Positions 1 to 5,759 of a stretch of 7,312 nt of DNA are shown in pieces. The position numbers were made by a program, and so were the translations under genes. A model generated the notes under the pieces. It was not told the origin of the DNA and searched no databases. It was given only the letters and a program-made list of their open reading frames with translations. Source of the DNA: Sphingomonadales bacterium (GTDB taxonomy: Bacteria > Pseudomonadota > Alphaproteobacteria > Sphingomonadales > Sphingomonadaceae). The stretch spans positions 1 through 7,312 of the forward strand of contig JAGXGT010000135.1 of assembly GCA_024636595.1 (NCBI GenBank), written 5' to 3'. How positions within the stretch are numbered: position 1 is the stretch's first letter; the number at the start of each line of letters is the position of its first letter.

Positions 1-521
1 AGAAGCTGGTTCACATCAACCGCGTTTCGAAGACGGTCAAGGGCGGTAAGCGCTTTGGTTTTGCTGCTCTGGTTGTGGTTGGCGACGGCAAGGGCCGCGC
101 TGGTTTCGGCAAGGGCAAGGCACGCGAAGTGCCGGAAGCCATTACCAAGGCTACTGCAGCTGCCAAGAAATCGATGGTCCGTGTGCCATTGCGTGAAGGC
201 CGTACCCTGCACCACGACGGCACCGGCCAATTTGGCGCGGGTAACGTTACGGTTCGTTCGGCTCCTGCTGGTACCGGTATCATTGCCGGTGGTCCGATGC
301 GTGCCGTGTTCGAAAGCCTCGGCGTTTCCGACGTTGTGACCAAGTCGAACGGTACTGCCAATCCTTACAACATGATCCGCGCGACGTTTGCCGCACTGGC
401 AGATCAGTCGAGTCCGAAGTCCGTTGCCCAACGGCGCGGCAAAAAAGTGACCGACCTGCTTGCACGTGCTGGCGGTTCGGCTGCTGAAGTGGCAGCTGAT
501 GCCGCGGCAGTTACGGAGTAA
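1..521 (+). CDS. rpsE: 30S ribosomal protein S5 (5'-truncated by window edge)
   Basis: S5 is a small-subunit protein near the mRNA entry and decoding region; it acts in translational fidelity and 30S assembly. The reading frame is open from base 3 and gives 172 residues ending in TAA at 519-521. It begins inside the conserved N-terminal double-stranded-RNA-binding fold: INRVSKTVKGGKRFGF is followed by VVGDGKGRAGFGKGKAREVPEAI, the S5 signature. The C-terminal domain shows GTGIIAGGPMRAVFE and the late SPKSVAQRRGKKVTDLL segment. Compared with E. coli S5 (167 aa) at least about 15 N-terminal residues are missing, probably more because alphaproteobacterial S5 often has an N-terminal extension. The tail after the family core is an alanine-rich extension of about 20 residues (AGGSAAEVAADAAAVTE). 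GTG codons inside the gene are not starts, because the S5 fold begins upstream of them. It is co-directional with rpmD 5 nt downstream. Confidence 0.97.
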   Translation, partial: KLVHINRVSKTVKGGKRFGFAALVVVGDGKGRAGFGKGKAREVPEAITKATAAAKKSMVRVPLREGRTLHHDGTGQFGAGNVTVRSAPAGTGIIAGGPMRAVFESLGVSDVVTKSNGTANPYNMIRATFAALADQSSPKSVAQRRGKKVTDLLARAGGSAAEVAADAAAVTE

Positions 522-526
522 TTTTG

Positions 527-706
527 ATGGCCAAAGTGAAAATCAAGCAGATCGGCTCGCCGATCCGGCGTCCGGAATCGCAGCGTAAAACGCTGATCGG
601 TCTCGGTCTCAACAAGATGCACCGTGTTTCCGAACTGGAAGACACTGCAGAAGTCCGCGGTATGATCCGTAAAGTGCATCATCTGGTGGAGGTTGTTGAA
701 GGGTAA
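527..706 (+). CDS. rpmD: 50S ribosomal protein L30
   Basis: L30 is a small protein of the large ribosomal subunit. The product is 59 residues, the usual bacterial length (E. coli 58). It shows the family pattern: KIKQIGSPIRRPESQRKTL, the GLGLNKMHR turn, and the C-terminal helix and strand IRKVHHLVEVVEG. The start is the ATG at 527, with GGAG at 515-518 placed 8 nt upstream and overlapping the end of rpsE. A TTG one codon earlier (524) is in frame but poorly spaced. The 5-nt gap after the rpsE stop and the shared Shine-Dalgarno suggest translational coupling within the spc operon. Nothing in the gene is unusual. Confidence 0.96.
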   Translation: MAKVKIKQIGSPIRRPESQRKTLIGLGLNKMHRVSELEDTAEVRGMIRKVHHLVEVVEG

Positions 707-751
707 GTCCCGCAACCTCCGTGCGAATAAAAGCGAAAGCGAGTACAAGAC

Positions 752-1306
752 ATGAAATTAAACGAACTTAGAGACAATGAAGGCGCGCGCAAATCGCGCA
801 TGCGCGTTGGTCGGGGCATTGGTTCCGGCAAAGGCAAAACCGCTGGTCGCGGCCAAAAGGGTCAAAAGGCCCGTTCCGGTGTATCGATCAACGGTTTCGA
901 AGGCGGCCAGATGCCGCTCCACATGCGTCTGCCAAAACGCGGTTTCAACAACCCGTTCGGTACCGACTATGCGGAAGTGAACCTGGGCATGATCCAGAAG
1001 TTCATCGACAGCAAAAGCCTTGATGGCAAAGGCACAATCGATCACGCAACTCTGAAAGCTGCTGGCCTGGCCCGCGGTGGCAAAGACGGCGTCCGGCTGC
1101 TGGCCAAGGGCGAATTGACCGCCAAAATCACGATCACCGTCGCCGGCGCTTCGAAAGCCGCTGTTGCAGCGGTTGAAAAAGCGGGCGGCAAGGTTGAAAT
1201 CCTTCCCGCAGGTGGCGAACGCCGTCCGAAGGGCGAGAAAAAGGCTGTTGCTTCCAAGCCTGCTCGTGAGAAAAAAGCCGCGAACAAGGCGAAAAAGAAC
1301 GATTGA
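752..1306 (+). CDS. rplO: 50S ribosomal protein L15
   Basis: L15 binds 23S rRNA and acts in late large-subunit assembly. The 184-residue product begins MKLNELRDNEGARKSRMRVG, followed by the glycine- and lysine-rich rRNA-binding extension GRGIGSGKGKTAGRGQKGQKARSG (residues about 20-43) and the FEGGQMPLHMRLPKRGF block (49-65). The conserved C-terminal globular part carries VRLLAKGELTAKITITV and SKAAVAAVEKAGGKVEIL (114-151). E. coli L15 is 144 residues; here residues 152-184 form an extra lysine- and alanine-rich tail, which probably makes additional rRNA contacts (inference). The ATG at 752 is preferred because it gives the exact family N-terminus, although the upstream purine stretch (GCGAAAGCGAG) is only a weak ribosome binding site. 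It is 45 nt after rpmD and is followed at once by an intrinsic terminator. Confidence 0.96.
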   Translation: MKLNELRDNEGARKSRMRVGRGIGSGKGKTAGRGQKGQKARSGVSINGFEGGQMPLHMRLPKRGFNNPFGTDYAEVNLGMIQKFIDSKSLDGKGTIDHATLKAAGLARGGKDGVRLLAKGELTAKITITVAGASKAAVAAVEKAGGKVEILPAGGERRPKGEKKAVASKPAREKKAANKAKKND

Positions 1307-1312
1307 TCTTCG

Positions 1313-1340
1313 AGAGGCGCTAGTTTTAGCGCCTCTTTTT
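1313..1340 (+). terminator. Rho-independent terminator after rplO
   Basis: A perfect 9-bp stem, GAGGCGCTA (1314-1322) and TAGCGCCTC (1327-1335), closes on a four-base loop GTTT. It can be extended by A1313-T1336 and is followed directly by five T residues (1336-1340). It lies 7 nt after the rplO stop codon. This is a textbook intrinsic terminator for the ribosomal protein operon. It implies that secY is reached only by read-through or from its own promoter. Confidence 0.88.
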
Positions 1341-1348
1341 CTGGCCCC

Positions 1349-1377
1349 TTGTTTTTGATGCATTAACATCCGATATG
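1349..1377 (+). promoter_or_regulatory. Possible secY promoter (weak match)
   Basis: TTGTTT (1349-1354) and GATATG (1372-1377) are separated by 17 nt and stand just after the rplO terminator, where a secY promoter would be expected. Both hexamers match the sigma-70 consensus only partly, so the call rests mainly on position and spacing. Transcription would start near 1384, giving a secY leader of about 120 nt. Confidence 0.3.
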
Positions 1378-1505
1378 GGGCGGGTTGCATGCCTGCAAAC
1401 GCAGGTATTCATCTCCGGAGATTGCAACAGGACGCAATAGTTGGAGATGGGCCTCTGCCTCCGCAGGGGCGCGTTGCAAACTAATAGTGGGCAGGGAAGT
1501 CAAGC
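1377..1505 (+). promoter_or_regulatory. Structured 5' leader of secY, with ribosome binding site
   Basis: No gene lies between the rplO terminator and secY, but the sequence is rich in complementary segments. Hairpin 1 is CCTGC/GCAGG (1392-1396 with 1401-1405, loop AAAC). Stem 2 is CATCTCC/GGAGATG (1410-1416 with 1443-1449), enclosing ATTGC/GCAAT (1421-1425 with 1434-1438). Hairpin 3 is GCCTCTGC/GCAGGGGC (1451-1458 with 1463-1470, loop CTCC, one G-U pair). An outer pairing TTGCAAC/GTTGCAA (1422-1428 with 1473-1479) competes with stem 2. The secY Shine-Dalgarno AGGGAAG (1493-1499) is 6 nt from the ATG. Its region GGGCAGGG (1489-1496) can pair with 1453-1460 in the left arm of hairpin 3. The pairings are read by eye; the regulatory role is inference. 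Confidence 0.45.
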
Positions 1506-2879
1506 ATGGCATCAAGAGCCGATCAGGTCGCAGCTAATCTAAGCCTGGCAAAATTTGGCGAAGCTACGGAACTGCGCAGACGCATCTGGTTCACGCTTGG
1601 CGCGCTGATCATTTTCCGTCTGCTCAGCTTTGTGCCGTTGCCCGGTGTCGATCCGGTCGTACTGGCTGATCTGTATGATCAGACCCGCGGCGGTGTTCTC
1701 GATATTTTCAACACATTTTCCGGCGGTTCGCTGTCGCGGATGAGCCTGATCGCTCTCGGCGTCATGCCCTATATTACCGCGTCGATCGTCGTCCAGCTCG
1801 CTGCTGCGCTGTCGCCGACTCTGGCTGCTGTCAAAAAAGAGGGCGAAGCCGGGCGCAAGAAACTCAATCAATATACCCGCTATGGCACGGTTGGCCTGAC
1901 CGCCGTGCAAGGCTATTTCATTGCCGTTGGCCTCGAAAGCTTTGCTTCTCAATCGGGGCTGCAGGCGGTCGTCGAACCGGGCTATATGTTCCGCGTTGGC
2001 GCGGTTATCAGTCTGGTTGGCGGAACATTGTTCCTGATGTGGCTGGGTGAACAGATCACCAGCCGCGGCATCGGTAATGGTATCTCGCTGATCATCATGG
2101 CCGGTATTGTCGCCCAGATGCCAACCTTTGTGGGTAACCTTATGGAAGGCAGCCGCACCGGTTCGATCAGCGCGTTGACCATCGTCGGCCTGATCGCAAT
2201 GGTCGCAGGACTCATCCTGTTTATCAGTTTCATGGAGCGCGCCCAGAGGCGGGTGCTGATCCAGTATCCCAAGCGCGCGACCCAGAATGGCGTGATGCAG
2301 GCGGATCGCAGCCATTTGCCGCTGAAGGTCAACACCGCTGGTGTGATCCCGCCAATTTTTGCATCTTCATTGCTGCTGATGCCGCTGACGGTGACCCAAT
2401 TCGCCGGTAATAGCACAGCCGGTGAATCGGCGTTTGGCGACTTCATTATCTCGCTCAACCAATATCTGGCGCATGGCCAGCCGCTCTATATGGCGCTGTA
2501 CGCAGCGGGCATCGTCTTCTTTTGTTTCTTCTACACGGCGGTCGTGTTCAATCCGGAAGAGACGGCTGAAAATCTGAAGAAAAATGGCGGTTTCGTTCCA
2601 GGCATCCGGCCGGGCAAGAACACCGCCGATTATCTTGATTATGTGCTTACCCGGATCACCGTGGTCGGCGCGGCCTATCTCGCTCTGGTCTGTGTGCTGC
2701 CGGAATATGTTATGGCACAAACCAATCTTCCGATTTTCTTTCTTGGCGGCACCAGCCTGTTGATCGTCGTCAATGTGACGATCGACACGGTGACCCAGAT
2801 TCAGAGCCATCTGCTGGCGCTGCAATATGGCGATTTGCTCAAGAAAGCGAAGCTCAAGGGTGGACGGCGCAAGCGCTAA
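1506..2879 (+). CDS. secY: Preprotein translocase subunit SecY
   Basis: SecY forms the protein-conducting channel of the inner membrane with SecE and SecG, and is driven by SecA or by the translating ribosome. The product is 457 residues with ten hydrophobic segments (E. coli 443). Landmarks in order are: the N-terminal FRLLSFVPLPGVDP (37-50); the plug and TM2 region FSGGSLSRMSLIALGVMPYI (71-90); the signature MWLGEQITSRGIGNGISLII (178-197); the cytosolic loop RAQRRVLIQYPKRATQ (245-260); NTAGVIPPIFASSLLL; the fifth cytosolic loop GGFVPGIRPG with R368 at the conserved ribosome/SecA-contact arginine; and a basic C-terminus KLKGGRRKR. The ATG at 1506 is preceded by AGGGAAG at 1493-1499. In most bacteria secY directly follows rplO in the spc operon; here a terminator and a leader of about 165 nt intervene. 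adk follows after 56 nt. Confidence 0.98.
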   Translation: MASRADQVAANLSLAKFGEATELRRRIWFTLGALIIFRLLSFVPLPGVDPVVLADLYDQTRGGVLDIFNTFSGGSLSRMSLIALGVMPYITASIVVQLAAALSPTLAAVKKEGEAGRKKLNQYTRYGTVGLTAVQGYFIAVGLESFASQSGLQAVVEPGYMFRVGAVISLVGGTLFLMWLGEQITSRGIGNGISLIIMAGIVAQMPTFVGNLMEGSRTGSISALTIVGLIAMVAGLILFISFMERAQRRVLIQYPKRATQNGVMQADRSHLPLKVNTAGVIPPIFASSLLLMPLTVTQFAGNSTAGESAFGDFIISLNQYLAHGQPLYMALYAAGIVFFCFFYTAVVFNPEETAENLKKNGGFVPGIRPGKNTADYLDYVLTRITVVGAAYLALVCVLPEYVMAQTNLPIFFLGGTSLLIVVNVTIDTVTQIQSHLLALQYGDLLKKAKLKGGRRKR

Positions 2880-2935
2880 CGTCCAAACTCGCCAATTCGA
2901 CGCTAGAATCTTTCCATCATCACGGGGGTAATCGT

Positions 2936-3583
2936 ATGGACATCATCTTGTTGGGGCCGCCGGGCGCCGGGAAGGGGACTCAGGCGGGCCGTCTCGAAGA
3001 TGAGCACGGCATGGTCCAGCTGTCGACGGGCGATATGCTCCGCGCGGCGGTGAAAGCCGGCACCGAAGTCGGACTGAAAGCCAAGGCTTTGATGGACGCG
3101 GGCGAATTGGTCCCCGATGAGGTGGTCTCGGGCATTATCGGCGACAAGCTGGACGAGCTCGGTCCCGATCAGGGCGTCATCTTTGACGGCTATCCCCGGA
3201 CAGCCGCGCAGGCCGCTTCTCTGGACGAAATCCTGGCCGAGCGTAATCGCGTCCTTTCCTATGTGATTGAGCTTGCCGTCGACGAAGACGCGTTGGTTGA
3301 GCGGATCACCGGCCGCTTCACTTGCGGCAAATGCGGTGCAGGCTATCACGATACATTCAAACAGCCGGCAGTGGCTGGCGTATGCGACGTATGTGGCTCG
3401 ACCGAGTTCAAGCGGCGTCCGGATGATAATGAGGAGACCGTGCGCACAAGGATGCAGGAATATCGCGCCAAGACCGCGCCAATTCTTCCAATCTATGAGG
3501 CGCGCGGAATCGTGCGCAAAGTGGACGGCATGGGCAGCATGGCGGAAGTCAATGACGCTATTGAGGCGGTTCTGTCGCTCTGA
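2936..3583 (+). CDS. adk: Adenylate kinase with zinc-binding LID
   Basis: This cytosolic enzyme interconverts ATP + AMP and 2 ADP, keeping the nucleotide pool balanced. The 215-residue product has the P-loop GPPGAGKGT (7-15), the AMP-binding segment LSTGDMLRAAV (29-39), FDGYPRTAAQA (83-93) and the long-form LID starting at about residue 125. The LID contains two CxxC pairs, C130/C133 and C150/C153, the four-cysteine zinc site of many Gram-positive and some proteobacterial enzymes; E. coli Adk lacks it. The LID ends in the conserved RRPDDNEETVRTRM. The ATG at 2936 has GGGGG at 2924-2928 as its ribosome binding site. It sits 56 nt after secY with no terminator seen between them, so co-transcription with secY is likely. 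secY-adk adjacency is common in bacteria. Confidence 0.98.
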   Translation: MDIILLGPPGAGKGTQAGRLEDEHGMVQLSTGDMLRAAVKAGTEVGLKAKALMDAGELVPDEVVSGIIGDKLDELGPDQGVIFDGYPRTAAQAASLDEILAERNRVLSYVIELAVDEDALVERITGRFTCGKCGAGYHDTFKQPAVAGVCDVCGSTEFKRRPDDNEETVRTRMQEYRAKTAPILPIYEARGIVRKVDGMGSMAEVNDAIEAVLSL

Positions 3584-3594
3584 ACCAATTTAAC

Positions 3595-3600
3595 AGGAGA
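3595..3600 (+). promoter_or_regulatory. Shine-Dalgarno that points to an AUC start
   Basis: AGGAGA at 3595-3600 is the strongest ribosome binding site near the SRPBCC gene. No ATG, GTG or TTG stands at a usable distance: the next in-frame ones are TTG 3635 and ATG 3641, 34 and 40 nt away. The in-frame ATC at 3608 has the ideal spacing of 7 nt and is the first codon of a complete signal peptide. An in-frame ACG at 3602 is too close. Confidence 0.6.
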
Positions 3601-3607
3601 TACGCTC

Positions 3608-4252
3608 ATCGCTAAGCTGACATTTCACGCAATCTTGGGAATGGCAGCGCTGTGGAGCGTGACTGCTGCACAGGCGGAAGTGACCAACACCGCAGACAAC
3701 GGATTTACCGTCCGGCATCAAACGGTAATTGCCGGTGACACTGAGGCGGTCTGGAAAGCGATGATCGCCCCGTCGCGCTATTGGAACGGTGACCACAGCT
3801 GGACCGGCAATGCGGAGAATTTCTATCTCGTGCCACAGGCTGGCGGTTGTTTTTGCGAGCTGATCCGGACGACTTCTGCGGACAATATAAAGGCGTCGGA
3901 TGGCAGCGTTCAGCACATGCGCGTGATTTATGCACACAACAACAAGATGCTCCGCCTGTCCGGTGCTTTGGGGCCGCTCCAGAGTGAAGCGGTCGTCGGC
4001 ACGCTGACCATGCAGCTCCAGCCGGAAGGCGAAAAGACGGTGGCTCGTTTTACCTACAAAGTAGGCGGCTATATGGAATTTCCCGTCGATCAGATCGCCC
4101 CGGCTGTGGATGGCGTGATCGGAGAGCAATTGGCTCGCCTTTCCGCCTTGTTTGACGGACCGGGAGCGCCGGACGTGGATGGGCAGGGCGGTTCGTCCGA
4201 TCCAGATGGCAGCGACGAAAGCGGCGCCACAAAGGAGGCCGATCAGGACTGA
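3608..4252 (+). CDS. Probably secreted SRPBCC/START-like protein, apparent AUC start
   Basis: This is a hypothetical protein with a likely SRPBCC (helix-grip, START/polyketide-cyclase-like) fold, a family whose members bind hydrophobic ligands in a deep cavity; the ligand is unknown. Read from ATC 3608 it is 214 residues. Residues 1-23 form a Sec signal peptide: lysine at position 3, a hydrophobic core, and an AQA-type signal peptidase I site before EVTN. The domain spans about residues 32-183, with the opening strand FTVRHQTVIAGDTEAVWKAM followed by PSRYWNGDHSW, GGCFCELI, and the long closing helix around PAVDGVIGEQLARLSALFD. Residues 184-214 are a glycine-, serine- and acid-rich tail, probably disordered. 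The gene lies 24 nt after adk in the same frame as adk. Starting at TTG 3635 or ATG 3641 would cut off the charged start of the signal peptide and leaves no good ribosome binding site. The reading frame is certain; the exact start and the function are not. Confidence 0.75.
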   Translation: MAKLTFHAILGMAALWSVTAAQAEVTNTADNGFTVRHQTVIAGDTEAVWKAMIAPSRYWNGDHSWTGNAENFYLVPQAGGCFCELIRTTSADNIKASDGSVQHMRVIYAHNNKMLRLSGALGPLQSEAVVGTLTMQLQPEGEKTVARFTYKVGGYMEFPVDQIAPAVDGVIGEQLARLSALFDGPGAPDVDGQGGSSDPDGSDESGATKEADQD

Positions 4253-4332
4253 TTCCTGCTCGCTCGCAACGCTTTACCAACGCCATTGAATGGTTCTATG
4301 AAGGTTTCATACCCGTTGCCGACTCGAGGGCG

Positions 4333-4363
4333 TCGACAGCGATAATCGGGTCGCGCTGATATA
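4333..4363 (+). promoter_or_regulatory. Possible gdhA promoter (weak)
   Basis: TCGACA (4333-4338) resembles a -35 element with one mismatch, and GATATA (4358-4363) lies 19 nt downstream in an AT-rich patch just before gdhA. The spacing is longer than ideal. The 131-nt gap between the SRPBCC gene and gdhA shows no convincing terminator; a small hairpin CAGCG/CGCTG (4337-4341 with 4354-4358) lacks a T-run. Confidence 0.25.
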
Positions 4364-4383
4364 CAATAATTGAGGGGTATATA

Positions 4384-5739
4384 ATGGCCGTTTCCGATCA
4401 TGTAGATTTTCCGACCTTCATGGAAGGCGTCAAGAAACGCAATCCCGGACAGCCTGAATTTGTTCAGGCGGTTCAGGAAGTTGCGATGGATATTTTCGAT
4501 TTTATCGAAGATAAAGAAGCCTTTCACAGTGCACAGATTTTGCGGCGCATCGCCGAACCCGACCGGGTGGTATCCTTCCGGGTTTGCTGGGAAGATGACA
4601 ATCACTGCATCCGCGTGCAACGCGGTTTCCGCATCCAGAACAACAACGCCATTGGCCCTTACAAGGGCGGCATTCGTTTCCACCCCAGTGTCACCGAAAG
4701 CGTGCTGAAATTTCTCGCCTTCGAGCAGACGTTTAAAAACGCGCTGACCGGCCTGCCGATGGGCGGCGGCAAGGGCGGCGCGAACTTCAACCCCAAGGGC
4801 AAGTCCGATGCTGAAGTCATGCGCTTCTGCCAGTCGTTCATGACCGAACTTTACCGTCATATCGGTCCGGACACGGATGTCCCCGCAGGAGATATCGGCG
4901 TGGGCGGACGGGAAATCGGTTATATGTTTGGCCAGTACAAGCGGATCACCAATCGCTGGGAAGGTGTGCTGACCGGCAAAGGCCTCGAATATGGTGGCTC
5001 GCAGATGCGGCCCGAAGCCACCGGTTACGGTGCGGTCTATTTCATGGAGAATATGCTCAAGCATCGCGATGATGCGATTGCGGGCAAGACTGCGGTCATT
5101 TCCGGTTCCGGCAATGTCGCCACCCATGCCGCCGAGCAGATCGTCAAACAAGGCGGCAAGGTATTGACGCTTTCCGACAGCGGCGGCTTCATTCACGATC
5201 CCGACGGTATCGATCAGGACAAGATCGACTGGATCAAGGAACTGAAAAATGTCAAACGTGGCCGGATCAGCGAATATGCCGATCATTTCACCAGCGCATC
5301 CTACCACGAAGGCAAGCGCCCGTGGAATGTGCCCTGCGATCTGGCTCTGCCCTGCGCGACACAGAATGAGCTGAATGAAGAAGAAGCCAAGGAACTGGTC
5401 AGCAATGGCGTGATTGCCGTGTCGGAAGGTGCGAACATGCCGACGACGCTGGAAGGGGTTCATGTCTTCCACGATGCCAAGATCATGTACGGTCCGGGCA
5501 AGGCTGCCAATGCTGGCGGCGTCGCCGTGTCCGGCCTCGAAATGAGCCAGAATGCGGAGCGGATCAGCTGGAACCATGCGCGGCTTGGCGAGATGCTGAC
5601 CGATCTGATGGAAGGTATTCACAGCAAATGTGTCGAATATGGCGATCAGGGCGATGGCTATGTCGACTATGTGAAGGGTGCCAATATCGCCGGCTTCAAA
5701 AAAGTCGCCGATGCCATGCTGGCTTATGGCGTCGTCTAG
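4384..5739 (+). CDS. gdhA: NADP-type glutamate dehydrogenase
   Basis: The enzyme makes glutamate from 2-oxoglutarate and ammonium with NADPH (EC 1.4.1.4) in the cytosol, linking carbon and nitrogen metabolism. The 451-residue product matches the hexameric small GdhA type along its whole length (E. coli 447 aa). The substrate domain carries GPYKGGIRFHPSV (91-103) and the family signature LPMGGGKGGANFNPKGKS (124-141) with catalytic lysine K130. VPAGDIGVGGREIGYM (167-181) supplies the catalytic aspartate D170. The dinucleotide domain begins after GGSQMRPEATGYG, with the Rossmann glycine motif GSGNVA (241-246) and the NADP-contacting SDSGG segment (264-268). LPCATQNEL, GANMPTT, and GKAANAGGVAVSGLEMSQN are also conserved. 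NADP preference is inferred from similarity to the E. coli-type enzyme. The ATG at 4384 follows GAGGGG (4372-4377) by 6 nt. Confidence 0.97.
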   Translation: MAVSDHVDFPTFMEGVKKRNPGQPEFVQAVQEVAMDIFDFIEDKEAFHSAQILRRIAEPDRVVSFRVCWEDDNHCIRVQRGFRIQNNNAIGPYKGGIRFHPSVTESVLKFLAFEQTFKNALTGLPMGGGKGGANFNPKGKSDAEVMRFCQSFMTELYRHIGPDTDVPAGDIGVGGREIGYMFGQYKRITNRWEGVLTGKGLEYGGSQMRPEATGYGAVYFMENMLKHRDDAIAGKTAVISGSGNVATHAAEQIVKQGGKVLTLSDSGGFIHDPDGIDQDKIDWIKELKNVKRGRISEYADHFTSASYHEGKRPWNVPCDLALPCATQNELNEEEAKELVSNGVIAVSEGANMPTTLEGVHVFHDAKIMYGPGKAANAGGVAVSGLEMSQNAERISWNHARLGEMLTDLMEGIHSKCVEYGDQGDGYVDYVKGANIAGFKKVADAMLAYGVV

Positions 5740-5747
5740 ATTATAAT
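5719..5747 (+). promoter_or_regulatory. Candidate promoter for rimB-rimK
   Basis: TATAAT at 5742-5747 is a perfect -10 hexamer immediately after the gdhA stop codon. The matching -35 position (5719-5724, CTGGCT, 17-nt spacer) agrees with TTGACA at only three of six bases. Transcription would begin near 5754, a few bases before the stem-loop at 5760, giving a 5' leader of about 35 nt that is almost entirely folded. Confidence 0.45.
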
Positions 5748-5759
5748 TATCTTGCGCAC

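Noticed and set aside
1375..1440. 21-codon upstream open frame in the secY leader (possible leader peptide)
   Set aside because: It has no ribosome binding site, its ATG overlaps the candidate -10 element so it would not be in that transcript, and the peptide shows no arrest-like motif.
1539..2315. 258-codon open frame on the minus strand
   Set aside because: It is antisense to secY and its product is a low-complexity, charge-rich translation with no recognisable fold.
4338..4348. AGCGATAATCG small palindrome before gdhA as an operator
   Set aside because: The symmetry is only four bases each side and such matches are common by chance.
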